A stretch of DNA of 60,111 bases, from NCBI GenBank assembly GCA_024690965.1, contig JAILOG010000003.1, forward strand, positions 1 through 60,111. The letters run 5' to 3'. Shown one piece after another: positions 8,687 to 17,185 of the stretch; positions within the stretch are counted from its first letter, which is position 1, and each line of letters opens with the position of its first letter. This stretch comes from Clostridiales bacterium (GTDB lineage: Bacteria; Bacillota; Clostridia; Oscillospirales; Acutalibacteraceae). The translations under genes and the position numbers were made by a program. The notes under the pieces are model-generated. The model ran no database searches. It had not been told where the DNA came from and worked only from the letters and a program-made list of their open reading frames with translations.

Positions 8687-9244
8687 TTAATAATTTTTGC
8701 TTTTTTGCTCAAAGAACGCCTGCGGTTTTGAGCATACGGGACAGTTTTCGGGCGCGGTTTTACCAACATAAACGTGTCCGCAGTTGCCGCATATCCACAG
8801 CGTATCGCCTTCCTTTGTGAACACAGTACCCGATTTAACATTTTCAAGAAGCTTTAAAAATCTTGTTTCGTGATAATTCTCTATTGTGGCTACGCTGTCA
8901 AATAAATAGGCGAGTCTGTCAAAGCCTTCGTTTTTTGCATCTTCAGCCATTTTAGAGTACATTTCTTCCCATTCAAAATGCTCACCGTTTAATGCGTCTG
9001 TAAGATTATCGGGTGTTTCGGGCACCTGACCGCCTTTTATAAACTCAAACCAAATTTTCGCGTGCTGAAGCTCGTTACCTGCCGTTTCCTCAAACAAATC
9101 GGCAATTTGATTATATCCGTTTTCTCTCGCCTTTTCGGCGTAATAAAGATATTTCGCGTGAGCCTGACATTCACCCGTAAATGCGGTAAAAAGGTTCTTT
9201 TCGGTTTGTGTGCCTGTTATACTTTTGTTTTCTGTTGCTAACAT
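8687..9244 (-). CDS. rbr: Rubrerythrin
   Basis: This non-heme di-iron protein reduces peroxide in anaerobes. The 185-residue protein has a ferritin-like four-helix domain with the iron ligands in FTGECQAHAKY (near residue 25), ETAGNELQHAKIW (near 55) and ATIENYHETRF (near 125). A C-terminal rubredoxin-like domain has CGNCG (near 153) and CPVC (near 170) as Fe(Cys)4 ligands. AAAGGAG lies upstream of the ATG. It shows that the host handles oxidative stress as a strict anaerobe. Confidence 0.95.
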   Translation of the reverse strand: MLATENKSITGTQTEKNLFTAFTGECQAHAKYLYYAEKARENGYNQIADLFEETAGNELQHAKIWFEFIKGGQVPETPDNLTDALNGEHFEWEEMYSKMAEDAKNEGFDRLAYLFDSVATIENYHETRFLKLLENVKSGTVFTKEGDTLWICGNCGHVYVGKTAPENCPVCSKPQAFFEQKSKNY

Positions 9245-9298
9245 TGTTCGTTCTCCTTTTCACAAAAATAATATTTCTACTATATTTTCCCTTATTAA

Positions 9299-9328
9299 TT
9301 GAAATATGCACACAATATGTGATACAAT
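9299..9328 (+). promoter_or_regulatory. Probable promoter of rimM-trmD
   Basis: TTGAAA and TACAAT lie 18 bp apart, 28 bp before the rimM start. Confidence 0.55.
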
Positions 9329-9355
9329 AGCATTACGTTATTTTTGGAGGTCATT

Positions 9356-9877
9356 ATGCAAAAGGAATTTCTTGAAATAGGCAAAATTGTCGCCCCTCAC
9401 GGGATAAAAGGAGAGGTAAAAGCGGAATGTTGGTGTGATTCTCCGTCCGTGTTATGCGAAATTAAAAATATACTTACAAAAGACGGCGCCGAAAAGCTGA
9501 CCGTTGAGCGCGCGCGCCCCAATTCAAAAAATCAGGCTGTTATAAAATTTAAAGGTTATAATACCGCAGACGAAGCCGAAAGCCTACGCTCAAAAGTGCT
9601 TATCGCCTCAAGAAATGATATCCCCAAAGACGAAAACTCGTTTTTTATACAGGATATAATAGGTATGACAGTATGCGATAATAGCACTCCGGACAAGATA
9701 TACGGCAAAATAACCGATGTTTTTTCAACGGGTGCCAACGATGTTTACGAAATAACAAACGAAAACGGCAAAAAGTATCTTATCCCCGTTATTGATGATG
9801 TCGTTAAAGAAATCAGTATTGATACAAACACGGTTTTGATATATCCCATGAAGGGACTGTTTGACGATGATAATTGA
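9356..9877 (+). CDS. rimM: Ribosome maturation factor RimM
   Basis: RimM helps mature the 30S head domain through S19. The 173-residue protein begins MQKEFLEIGKIVAPHGIKGE, the standard RimM N-terminus, and has a C-terminal PRC-barrel (NDVYEI...YLIPVIDDVVKEI). The ATG at 9356 has GGAGG 6 nt upstream. Its stop codon lies 11 bp inside trmD, so the two are translationally coupled. Confidence 0.95.
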   Translation: MQKEFLEIGKIVAPHGIKGEVKAECWCDSPSVLCEIKNILTKDGAEKLTVERARPNSKNQAVIKFKGYNTADEAESLRSKVLIASRNDIPKDENSFFIQDIIGMTVCDNSTPDKIYGKITDVFSTGANDVYEITNENGKKYLIPVIDDVVKEISIDTNTVLIYPMKGLFDDDN

Positions 9878-10616
9878 TATAATAACGCTTTTCCCCGAAA
9901 TGTGCGAGCGTGTTTTAAGCGAGAGCATAATAGGCAGGGCAAGAAAAAACGGCAAAGTGGAAATTGCCTGCACACAGCTGAGAGATTATGCTTTTGATAA
10001 GCACCGCAGGGTGGACGACACGCCTTACGGCGGAGGAATGGGTATGGTTATGATGTGCGAACCTATCGCGCTTTGCTTTGAGGATATATGCAAAAAAAGA
10101 GGTTTACGTCCGCATTTCATATATATGTCGCCTAAAGGAAATACCTTAACACAGGAAACGGTTAAGCAACTGTCTGATTACGATAATATTTGTATACTTT
10201 GCGGCCACTACGAAGGCGTAGACCAAAGGGTGCTTGACGAATATATAGACGAGGAGATATCTATCGGCGATTATGTGCTTACGGGCGGCGAGTTGCCTGC
10301 GCTTATTCTTGCCGATTCAATAAGCCGTATGCTGGACGGCGTTTTGTCTGACAGCGAATGTTTTGAAGAAGAATCTCACTACAACGGACTGCTTGAATAT
10401 CCGCAATATACAAAGCCGCAGGAGTGGCACGGTGTCCAGGTGCCGGAGGTTTTGGTATCGGGGCACCATGAAAACGTGAAGAAGTGGAGGAGAGCGCAGT
10501 CTTTAATGCTTACAAAAAAGCTTCGCCCCGATTTATACAGCAAAACTGAGCTTACAAAAGAGGACAAAAAAATACTCTCTTCTAAGCTTTTTCCGGAGGA
10601 AAAAGAAGAGGAATAG
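9867..10616 (+). CDS. trmD: tRNA (guanine-N1)-methyltransferase TrmD
   Basis: TrmD methylates G37 of tRNAs reading CNN codons, which prevents frameshifting. The 249-residue protein has MIIDIITLFPEMCE at the start, DDTPYGGGMGMVM (near 48), and the trefoil-knot AdoMet site LCGHYEGVDQRV and SIGDYVLTGGELPAL. These are all canonical TrmD motifs. The ATG at 9867 overlaps the end of rimM, with AAGGGA inside rimM as its ribosome binding site. The usual neighbours rpsP and rplS are missing here. Confidence 0.96.
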   Translation: MIIDIITLFPEMCERVLSESIIGRARKNGKVEIACTQLRDYAFDKHRRVDDTPYGGGMGMVMMCEPIALCFEDICKKRGLRPHFIYMSPKGNTLTQETVKQLSDYDNICILCGHYEGVDQRVLDEYIDEEISIGDYVLTGGELPALILADSISRMLDGVLSDSECFEEESHYNGLLEYPQYTKPQEWHGVQVPEVLVSGHHENVKKWRRAQSLMLTKKLRPDLYSKTELTKEDKKILSSKLFPEEKEEE

Positions 10617-10732
10617 CCTTTAATTATATGAATTATCCACAAAAAACCACCCTAAAATTTGTTTAATTGCACAATTACCCCGTGCAAAAACAGCGGTTTT
10701 GTTGTCATTCATCCGAAAATGAGTCTGAGGTG

Positions 10733-10760
10733 TTGACGAAACTTGCTTTAGTGTTATAAT
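10733..10760 (+). promoter_or_regulatory. Promoter of the HPr-like gene
   Basis: TTGACG and TATAAT lie 16 bp apart, 64 bp before the start codon. A perfect DnaA-box 9-mer TTATCCACA lies upstream at 10633-10641. Confidence 0.65.
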
Positions 10761-10824
10761 ATACTAATGTAAGGTGTTTTGCAGATTAATATCTCAAACA
10801 AATTTATTTCTGGAGTGGGTAACA

Positions 10825-11088
10825 ATGTATATTAAAGAAGTAATGGTTCAGAATCACGTTGGGTTATATGCCAGACCGGCTACATTTTTCATACAGAAAG
10901 CAAACGAATTCAAAGCCTCTATTTGGGTTGAAAAAGACGAAAGACGCGTAAACGCCAAGAGCTTGTTGGGCGTTTTGTCACTTGGTATCGTAGGCGGAAC
11001 AATGATAAAGATCATTGCCGACGGCGCTGACGAGGAAGACGCAGTTGACGGTCTTGTAAAGCTTGTGGAATCAGGCTTCACGGATTAA
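10825..11088 (+). CDS. HPr-family protein with Tyr in place of the phosphorylated His15
   Basis: The protein has 87 residues and the HPr fold sequence throughout. In HPr, His15 in GLHARPA accepts phosphate from enzyme I of the PTS. Here residue 15 is Tyr (GLYARPA, codon TAT), so the protein cannot carry PTS phosphate in the usual way. Ser46 in NAKSLLGVLSLG is kept, so HPr kinase could still phosphorylate it. That pattern, His15 lost and Ser46 kept, is the one of Bacillus Crh (Gln15), a carbon catabolite co-regulator of CcpA, so a Crh-like role is inferred. The ATG at 10825 follows GGAGTGGG. It has its own promoter and terminator and no PTS gene nearby. Confidence 0.85.
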   Translation: MYIKEVMVQNHVGLYARPATFFIQKANEFKASIWVEKDERRVNAKSLLGVLSLGIVGGTMIKIIADGADEEDAVDGLVKLVESGFTD

Positions 11089-11106
11089 TGGATTTAATAC
11101 TTACAC

Positions 11107-11150
11107 AACCTCTGCCGGAGCTATGTATCGGGTAGAGGTATTATTTTTTC
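11107..11150 (+). terminator. Terminator after the HPr-like gene
   Basis: ACCTCT...AGAGGT hairpin followed by ATTATTTTTT. Confidence 0.7.
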
Positions 11151-11162
11151 AGGGGAGCTTTT

Positions 11163-12137
11163 ATGCGGACTTTAACGGTATCTTATAACGACTCAGGACA
11201 GCGGTTGGACAGCTTTTTGAAAAAGCGTTTTAAAACTATGCCTTTGTCACTTATGTATAAATATTTGAGGAAAAAATGTATTAAAGTAAACAGTAAAAAG
11301 GCAGACCCGGATTATCGCCTGAAGCAGGACGACGTTATCACATTTTTTATCAAGGATGAATTTTTTGAGGCGGCAACGCCCGATTATGAATTTCTGAAAG
11401 CTCCCGATAAGCTTAGTATCATATATGAAGATGACAATATTATGCTGCTCGACAAAAAGCCGGGACTTTTAGTTCACAGCGATGAAAGCTATCACTTTGA
11501 CTCGCTCATTGCCAGAGTACAGCATTATCTTTACAATAAAGGAGAATACGACCCCGAAAACGAAAACTCTTTTTCTCCTGCGCTTGTTAACAGAATAGAC
11601 AGAAACACGGGCGGGATTGTAATAGCTGCTAAAAACGCCGAAAGCCTCAGAATATTAAATCTGAAAATGAAAAACCGCGAGCTCGAAAAGTATTACATAT
11701 GCGTTGTATACGGAAAGCTTGATAAAAAAAGTGATTTGCTTGAGGCGTATTTAGAAAAAGATGAAGATAAAAACACCGTTTTTGTTTCTGACAGGGATAA
11801 CGGAAGCGGCAAAAAGATAAAAACATTTTACCGTGTATTATGCGAAAAAGACGGTATGAGCCTTTTGGAAATAGAGCTTTTGACAGGCAGAACACACCAG
11901 ATAAGGGCGCATATGGCTCATATAGGACATCCGCTTGTAGGCGACGGAAAATACGGCAAAACCACAAATTCCAAAAACAGACAATTGGGGCTTAAGTGGC
12001 AGGCGCTGTATTCTTACAGGCTAAAATTCGCCTTTGATTCCGACGCGGGGATTTTGGAATACCTTAACGGGAAAACCTTTACGGCTCACGACGCTTGGTT
12101 TTTAAAAGAGCTCGGGTTTGATTTTTATGAAATATAA
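11163..12137 (+). CDS. RluA-family pseudouridine synthase (RluC-like)
   Basis: It isomerises uridine to pseudouridine in rRNA or tRNA. The 324-residue protein has an N-terminal S4 RNA-binding domain (RLDSFLKKRF... about 13-70) and then the catalytic domain. VNRIDRNTGGIVIAAK (near 145) carries the catalytic Asp, and LTGRTHQIRAHMAHIGHPLVGDGKYG (near 240-265, here quoted as the known RluA motif in two parts, LTGRTHQIRAH and GHPLVGDGKYG) is intact. The ATG at 11163 follows AGGGGAG. The exact target base cannot be deduced; RluC-type 23S sites are most likely. Confidence 0.88.
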   Translation: MRTLTVSYNDSGQRLDSFLKKRFKTMPLSLMYKYLRKKCIKVNSKKADPDYRLKQDDVITFFIKDEFFEAATPDYEFLKAPDKLSIIYEDDNIMLLDKKPGLLVHSDESYHFDSLIARVQHYLYNKGEYDPENENSFSPALVNRIDRNTGGIVIAAKNAESLRILNLKMKNRELEKYYICVVYGKLDKKSDLLEAYLEKDEDKNTVFVSDRDNGSGKKIKTFYRVLCEKDGMSLLEIELLTGRTHQIRAHMAHIGHPLVGDGKYGKTTNSKNRQLGLKWQALYSYRLKFAFDSDAGILEYLNGKTFTAHDAWFLKELGFDFYEI

Positions 12138-12142
12138 AAACG

Positions 12143-12184
12143 GTACATTTAACATGGCATTTTTCCTGTTAGATGTGCTTTTTT
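12143..12184 (+). terminator. Terminator after the pseudouridine synthase gene
   Basis: The imperfect hairpin GTACATTTAACA / TGTTAGATGTGC is followed by six T residues. Confidence 0.7.
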
Positions 12185-12253
12185 AATTAATTTGACACAA
12201 TACGAAAGAATATGATAAAATTATACGCAAATCATATTAAGGACGGTAAAAAT

Positions 12254-12937
12254 ATGGGCGGTTCACAAAATGCCGGTCACCGTAACCGATTACGACACAA
12301 ATTTGAGCTTGGAGGCTTGGAAATATTAGAAGAACACGAAATACTTGAGCTTTTGTTGTTTTATTGTATTCCCCGCAGAGACACAAACAAAATAGCTCAT
12401 GATCTGATAAACAAATTCGGAAGCCTTACTAATGTATTGAATGCCGATAAAGATGAATTGACGGCAGCAGGGGCAAGTGAAAAAACGTCTGAATATTTAT
12501 GCGACCTTAAAAACATATTTGAGCTTTATTATGCAAGCCGATGCAGCAACGAAGCGAAATACATTAATTTGGAGATATTGCCCGATTTGATTTACAGAAG
12601 TTTTGACGAAGATAAGTTTGCTTATTATATGATTCTTCTAAACTCTCGTCATAAGCTCATTTACAGCGGTAAAATAAAGGACAAAGAGAGCGTCGCGTCT
12701 TCTGTAGTGGCTATGTCGGGTATGTACAAAGCTGTGTATGCAGTTGTGGCGGAATATCGAAAAGCTTCAGAATGTCTGTGTAATAGCAGTGATAAAGAAT
12801 TTGTAAACGGACTTTCAAACAATCTTAAATCAGTAAATATACGTCTTGTGGATTATATAATTATGAATAAAAATGAATGTTATTCGTTCAGAAACGGTCA
12901 AACACAACGCAAAAAGGTCTGTTGTAAACCGCTATAA
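12254..12937 (+). CDS. RadC/JAB-domain family protein with degenerate metal site
   Basis: The N-terminal part (GHRNRLRHKF...EILELLLFYCIPRRDTNKIAHDLI...FGSLTNVL) is the helix-hairpin-helix segment of RadC (UPF0758). The C-terminal half follows the JAB/MPN layout (YYMILLNSRHKLIYSGKIKDKES, then VNIRLVDYIIM and YSFRN). However, the zinc motif HNHPSG and its following Asp are absent; the aligned stretch is AEYRKASECLCNSSD. A JAMM peptidase activity is therefore unlikely. The real role of RadC proteins is unsettled. The start at 12254 has AAGGACGG upstream; an in-frame ATG at 12212 is possible but has a weaker site. Confidence 0.8.
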   Translation: MGGSQNAGHRNRLRHKFELGGLEILEEHEILELLLFYCIPRRDTNKIAHDLINKFGSLTNVLNADKDELTAAGASEKTSEYLCDLKNIFELYYASRCSNEAKYINLEILPDLIYRSFDEDKFAYYMILLNSRHKLIYSGKIKDKESVASSVVAMSGMYKAVYAVVAEYRKASECLCNSSDKEFVNGLSNNLKSVNIRLVDYIIMNKNECYSFRNGQTQRKKVCCKPL

Positions 12938-12958
12938 GCAGTTTGCGACAGACCTTTT
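12912..12958. terminator. Bidirectional terminator overlapping the radC stop
   Basis: AAAAGGTCTGT pairs with ACAGACCTTTT, with GTAAAC/GTTTG pairing inside. The radC stop codon lies in the loop. It serves the convergent DUF1540 gene as well. Confidence 0.8.
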
Positions 12959-12974
12959 ACGGGGGCATTAAAGA

Positions 12975-13175
12975 TTAGTTGTAGCTTGATGTTGAATTGC
13001 CGGAGCCTGTTTTTGCCACAAATGATTCGCAGTCAACACATTGTACTACCGTAGGATTAGATTCATGTGTGCCTATCTTTACACTTGAAAGAGAACAGTA
13101 GTTCTGCTGATCGCAGTGATATTTACACTGGTCAACCGTGCATCTTATACATTCATTTGCTGTACAATTATTCAT
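12975..13175 (-). CDS. DUF1540 cysteine-rich protein
   Basis: This 66-residue protein contains CIRCTVDQCKYHCDQQNYC followed by SLSSVKIGTHES and VVQCVDCESF. The CxxCxVxxCxxxxxxxxC spacing is that of DUF1540, a small cysteine-rich Clostridial domain thought to bind metal. The function is unknown. The ATG at 13175 has AGAGGTG at 7 nt; a GTG three codons upstream overlaps that site and is less likely. Confidence 0.85.
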   Translation of the reverse strand: MNNCTANECIRCTVDQCKYHCDQQNYCSLSSVKIGTHESNPTVVQCVDCESFVAKTGSGNSTSSYN

Positions 13176-13315
13176 TTTAAACACCTCTTTGATTTATAAA
13201 TCTCTCTATGATAAAGACGGCTGTGTCCGTCTTTTTTATTATGAACGGTTATTTGAGGAAATATGCGTGGCAATTCAAAAAAATTTTCATAATATAAATC
13301 AAAGGAGATGATTTT

Positions 13316-13666
13316 GTGAGTGATATTTTAAAGATAATCGCGGAGGGAATAATTGTCGTACTGAGCGCCATAGGCATAACCGAGATAATACGTTGCATAA
13401 TACTGTTTTTTGTAAGGGTAAAAACAAAGGGAGATTACAGCTACATAGTATTGCCGCTCGGCAAAAACTGCGAAGACGCAGAACAGCGTATAAGAGCCGC
13501 GGCAGCAAGAGTAAAGTGGTCCGACAGCGGCGGCGCGCAAACAATAATCTGTCTTGATTGCGGAATGGATGACGAAACACGCGCTGTTTGCGAAAAGATA
13601 GCGGATGATTACAGTATGGTCACTGTTGTAAGCAGGGAAGAATTTGAAAGGGTAAGCTTTACATAA
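13316..13666 (+). CDS. Hypothetical protein with N-terminal membrane helix
   Basis: I do not recognise this 116-residue protein. Residues about 8-33 form a hydrophobic helix (IIVVLSAIGITEIIRCIILF), and a soluble domain follows. That domain has a repeating strand/helix pattern (YSYIVLPLGKNCEDAEQR, TIICLDCGMDDETRAVCEKI, YSMVTVVSREEF), resembling a small alpha/beta fold facing the cytoplasm. The start is GTG at 13316, preceded by AAAGGAGATG. Its own transcript is likely, since the gene on its left is divergent. Confidence 0.6.
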   Translation: MSDILKIIAEGIIVVLSAIGITEIIRCIILFFVRVKTKGDYSYIVLPLGKNCEDAEQRIRAAAARVKWSDSGGAQTIICLDCGMDDETRAVCEKIADDYSMVTVVSREEFERVSFT

Positions 13667-13698
13667 TAAATACGTTTTTGATTCGATTTTATTAAATA

Positions 13699-13727
13699 TT
13701 GACAAAGGTTTGTCAAAATGGTAAAAT
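13699..13727 (+). promoter_or_regulatory. Promoter with a perfect palindrome over the -35 box
   Basis: TTGACA (13699-13704) and TAAAAT (13722-13727) are 17 bp apart. TTGACAAA-GG-TTTGTCAA at 13699-13716 is an exact palindrome covering the -35 box, so it is a likely repressor operator for the gene at 13769. Confidence 0.7.
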
Positions 13728-13768
13728 ACACGTCGTGATCGGCAAGCTGAATAAAGGACTGAATATAA

Positions 13769-14164
13769 ATGAACAAGTTTAAACTTGCGTTGTTTGTTGT
13801 TATGAACATTGTTAATTATGTTCTTGTGGTTTTAGCTTGTCTGTTGTGGAAATGCGGAAGTATGGTTATAGACCCTATTTTTCTTGTTCTGCAACCTGTA
13901 CTTGTAGTTGCAAATTTATTTGTTTCGCAAAAAAATTGGCAATTTATTATTCTATCTTTTCATTTGTTGATTTCCACAATTGCCGCAAACGCAATCAGTG
14001 GGTTGCTTTATTATTCGAATATTGCTCCAAGCTCCGAAACACTTTTGGTTTGCAAATATGAAATAGTAATAGGTGGAGTTTATGTTGCGATTTTGTCTGT
14101 TGCCGCTGTGTTAATAAAGAGATGGCTGAAACAGGCAGACAGGATAAGTTCAAGCAAGAATTAA
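13769..14164 (+). CDS. Hypothetical four-helix membrane protein
   Basis: I do not recognise this 131-residue protein. It has four hydrophobic segments (about residues 6-27, 33-50, 58-80 and 95-118) and a basic C-terminal tail (KRWLKQADR). No catalytic or transport motif is visible. It is expressed from a strong promoter with a palindromic operator, which suggests conditional expression. The tRNA-Leu gene begins 36 bp after its stop. Confidence 0.6.
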   Translation: MNKFKLALFVVMNIVNYVLVVLACLLWKCGSMVIDPIFLVLQPVLVVANLFVSQKNWQFIILSFHLLISTIAANAISGLLYYSNIAPSSETLLVCKYEIVIGGVYVAILSVAAVLIKRWLKQADRISSSKN

Positions 14165-14196
14165 TTATACTTTCCGTTTTCAGTTTACAATTTAAT

Positions 14197-14284
<88 letters not shown>

Positions 14285-14286
14285 AA

Positions 14287-14319
14287 AATCCCTCGAATAG
14301 AATTTCGGGGGATTTTTTC
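14287..14319 (+). terminator. Terminator after tRNA-Leu
   Basis: AATCCCTCGAA pairs with TTCGGGGGATT, followed by a T run. Confidence 0.85.
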
Positions 14320-14370
14320 TTTATCTGCTTGTATGCAAAAAAATAGTCGTGAATATTTTTAACAAAGGTA

Positions 14371-14399
14371 TTGCTAACGGTATGAAAATTTGATATAAT
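14371..14399 (+). promoter_or_regulatory. Promoter of the cas operon
   Basis: TTGCTA and TATAAT lie 17 bp apart, 60 bp before the cas3 start. No terminator is seen from here to the array. Confidence 0.65.
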
Positions 14400-14458
14400 T
14401 TTGTCGACAAATTTGAAAATTATATAGGATATGCTGTTTAAATCAGAAGGTAAGTTGT

Positions 14459-17185
14459 ATGAAAGCAGAAAACTTGACTGAAATATCAACATTGGGGAAA
14501 GTTTTACTTATCCCAGGGAAAACGGGAAACAGCGATAGTTGGTTACCTTTGTGGATGCACTTGCTGGACACAATGGAGACAATGCGCTATTTGCTGAGCA
14601 ACAGAGTGTGTGAGTCGGTTATAAGAGCTACGGGACTTGACGAAGATGAACTCGGCAAAGTTTGCTCGTTGGTTGCGCTTTTACACGACATAGGAAAATG
14701 CACGCCTTTGTTTGTGAAAAATATTTTACGCTCTATTCCATTTTACGAAAATGAGCTTGGGGATAACGGCATAACAATACCCGAAAACTTCCTGTACCGT
14801 GACAAAAGCCCTCACGCATTAGCAGGAGAGATTATCCTCAGACAGGAAAGCTTTCCCGACGGAATATGCTCCGTTGTCGGCGCGCATCACGGAAAGCCGT
14901 GTCAAGATGAGCTGATCAAAGTTGAATACAAAAAATATATTCGTTCCCACTATAGTAATTATTACGGTGAGAATGAAGAGCTATGGGATAACATGAGGAA
15001 AAATTGGCTAAGGTTTGCCAAATATTTCAGTGGCTATTCGGACACTGAGCAAATGCCCCGGCTCAACATTACGGCACAAATGCTGATTACAGGACTATTG
15101 ATAGAGGCCGATTGGATAGCCAGCAACACAAATTATTTCCCTCTTTTGCCATTGGATGAAAAAGGGGATATATCGCTGTACCCAAATCGTGCAAAGGCGG
15201 CTTTCAAAAAATTAAATTTCCCCGATTGTTGGATCTCTTCCTCTTTTACCGGAGAATCCGAATGGTTTTGTGAAAAGTTTGGGTTTATGCCCAATGAAGT
15301 TCAAAAGCTTGTTATCAAAACAGCTTCTTTATGTACAGACGGGGGTATTATGATACTGGAGTCACAAATGGGTACAGGTAAAACCGAAGCCGCGCTTGCC
15401 GCCGCAGAAATACTTTCCGCGAGAAACGGCGCGGGCGGAATATTTTTCGGACTTCCTACACAGGCAACATCAAACGGTATTTTCTCGCGGCTTCTTGAGT
15501 GGTCGCAAAAAGTTTCGTGTGACGGCGTTCACAGTATAGGCCTTGTTCACAGCGCGGCAGAATTAAATGATGAATACACGGGGCTTGCAGGCAGATCCGA
15601 AGTAGATGACGATGAGGATTGTAATGTTTTTGTACATCAATGGTTCACGGGAAGAAAACAGGCGTTGCTCAATGATTTTGTAGTCGGTACAGTAGATTCG
15701 GCACTTATGATGGCTTTAAAACAAAAGCATATTATGCTAAGGCATTTGGGGTTGTGCGGAAAGGTAGTGATCATTGACGAGTGTCACGCTTACGACGCAT
15801 ATATGAGCTGTTATCTGGAGAGGATGCTTTCTTGGTTGGGGGCATACAAAACACCTGTTATTCTGCTGTCGGCTACTTTGCCTAAAAAACGCAGAGAAAG
15901 CCTTATAAAAGCATATTTAAACAATAAAACGAAAAACAGCATTATACCACCGGTTGACGGATATCCCCTGCTTACATGGACAGAGGGTGAAAACGTATAT
16001 GCCGAATCCTTAAAACTTAACAATAGCGCGGTTCCGAAAAAGGTCCATATCAACAAATGTACAGATGAAGATTTAACCAAACTGTTAAAGCAGGATCTCA
16101 GCCGCGGAGGCTGCGCCGGAATAATCGTTAACACCGTAAAGCGCGCACAGCAGATTGCAGAGGCTTTGACGGCGTCTTTGCCGGATAAAAGGATTATTTT
16201 ATTCCATTCTCAGTTTGTTGCAACAGACAGGGCTGTTAAAGAATCAGAGCTTATTAAATCCATAGGAAAGCGCAGTACGCCTGAAACGAGAGATAATCTT
16301 ATAGTTGTGGGTACGCAGGTGTTGGAACAGTCTTTAGATATAGATTTCGATGTTTTGTATTCCGACCTGTGCCCGATGGATCTGTTGCTTCAGCGCATAG
16401 GCAGACTGCACAGACATAGTCGTACACGTCCTTCCCCTTTGCGGGAGTGCAGGTGTGTTGTGCTTAACAGCGATTTGCGCGGCGACGACGGGAAGAAGAG
16501 AACAGACTCTAAAATATATCACCAATGGCTGCTGAAAAGAACAAGTGAGAGTTTGCCCGATATAATTGACCTTAACACCGACATACCGAGGCTTGTGGAA
16601 GCGGTATACTCACAACCGGAAAACATTGACGACGATATGTGGGATAGTTTTGAGCTTGAAAACAAACGTCGGGAGAATAATGCGTCTGCGTGGCTTTTGA
16701 AAAGACCGCAAAAATCGAAAAGTGAGTCGGCAAACAGCATATCGGGAATAGTTAATACGGATATCGGCAGCGATAAGTCGGGAGAAGCCAAGGTACGCGA
16801 TATCAAACCCACTGTTGAGGTGCTTGTAATGCAAAGTGTCGGCGACGGTAAGGCGGGTTTTCTTCCGTGGATATCTTCGGATACATTGAGGGATGACAGC
16901 GTTCCGTCAGATGAAGAAGCAAAACAGATCGCGCGACAGCGGCTAAGGCTGCCGTTTGTTTTAAGCGTCGGCGACAAGCTTGATTCAACAATTACCGAGC
17001 TGGAGCGTGAAAACGCAAATTTGCTTTCTCAATGGCAGAATTCTCATTGGCTTAAGGGCGAGCTTGTTTTGCTGTTAGATTCACAGCTGGAAAAAGAACT
17101 AAACGGATATAAATTGAAATATGATAAAAACAAAGGCTTGACCTACGAAAGGAGCGAAACACAGTATGCAGGAAAAGGAGTTTAA
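14459..17185 (+). CDS. cas3: CRISPR-associated helicase/nuclease Cas3 (type I-E)
   Basis: Cas3 is recruited by Cascade and unwinds and degrades the non-target strand. The 908-residue protein is of full length. The N-terminal HD nuclease has H34, LLHDIGK (H76, D77) and GAHHGKP (H143, H144). The SF2 helicase has QMGTGKTE (Walker A, about 303-310), IIDECHAYD (DECH box, 440-443), LLSATLP (about 469-475) and LQRIGRLHRH (motif VI). All catalytic residues look intact. It is the first gene of the cas operon, and its 3' end overlaps cas8e by 20 bp. Confidence 0.95.
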   Translation: MKAENLTEISTLGKVLLIPGKTGNSDSWLPLWMHLLDTMETMRYLLSNRVCESVIRATGLDEDELGKVCSLVALLHDIGKCTPLFVKNILRSIPFYENELGDNGITIPENFLYRDKSPHALAGEIILRQESFPDGICSVVGAHHGKPCQDELIKVEYKKYIRSHYSNYYGENEELWDNMRKNWLRFAKYFSGYSDTEQMPRLNITAQMLITGLLIEADWIASNTNYFPLLPLDEKGDISLYPNRAKAAFKKLNFPDCWISSSFTGESEWFCEKFGFMPNEVQKLVIKTASLCTDGGIMILESQMGTGKTEAALAAAEILSARNGAGGIFFGLPTQATSNGIFSRLLEWSQKVSCDGVHSIGLVHSAAELNDEYTGLAGRSEVDDDEDCNVFVHQWFTGRKQALLNDFVVGTVDSALMMALKQKHIMLRHLGLCGKVVIIDECHAYDAYMSCYLERMLSWLGAYKTPVILLSATLPKKRRESLIKAYLNNKTKNSIIPPVDGYPLLTWTEGENVYAESLKLNNSAVPKKVHINKCTDEDLTKLLKQDLSRGGCAGIIVNTVKRAQQIAEALTASLPDKRIILFHSQFVATDRAVKESELIKSIGKRSTPETRDNLIVVGTQVLEQSLDIDFDVLYSDLCPMDLLLQRIGRLHRHSRTRPSPLRECRCVVLNSDLRGDDGKKRTDSKIYHQWLLKRTSESLPDIIDLNTDIPRLVEAVYSQPENIDDDMWDSFELENKRRENNASAWLLKRPQKSKSESANSISGIVNTDIGSDKSGEAKVRDIKPTVEVLVMQSVGDGKAGFLPWISSDTLRDDSVPSDEEAKQIARQRLRLPFVLSVGDKLDSTITELERENANLLSQWQNSHWLKGELVLLLDSQLEKELNGYKLKYDKNKGLTYERSETQYAGKGV

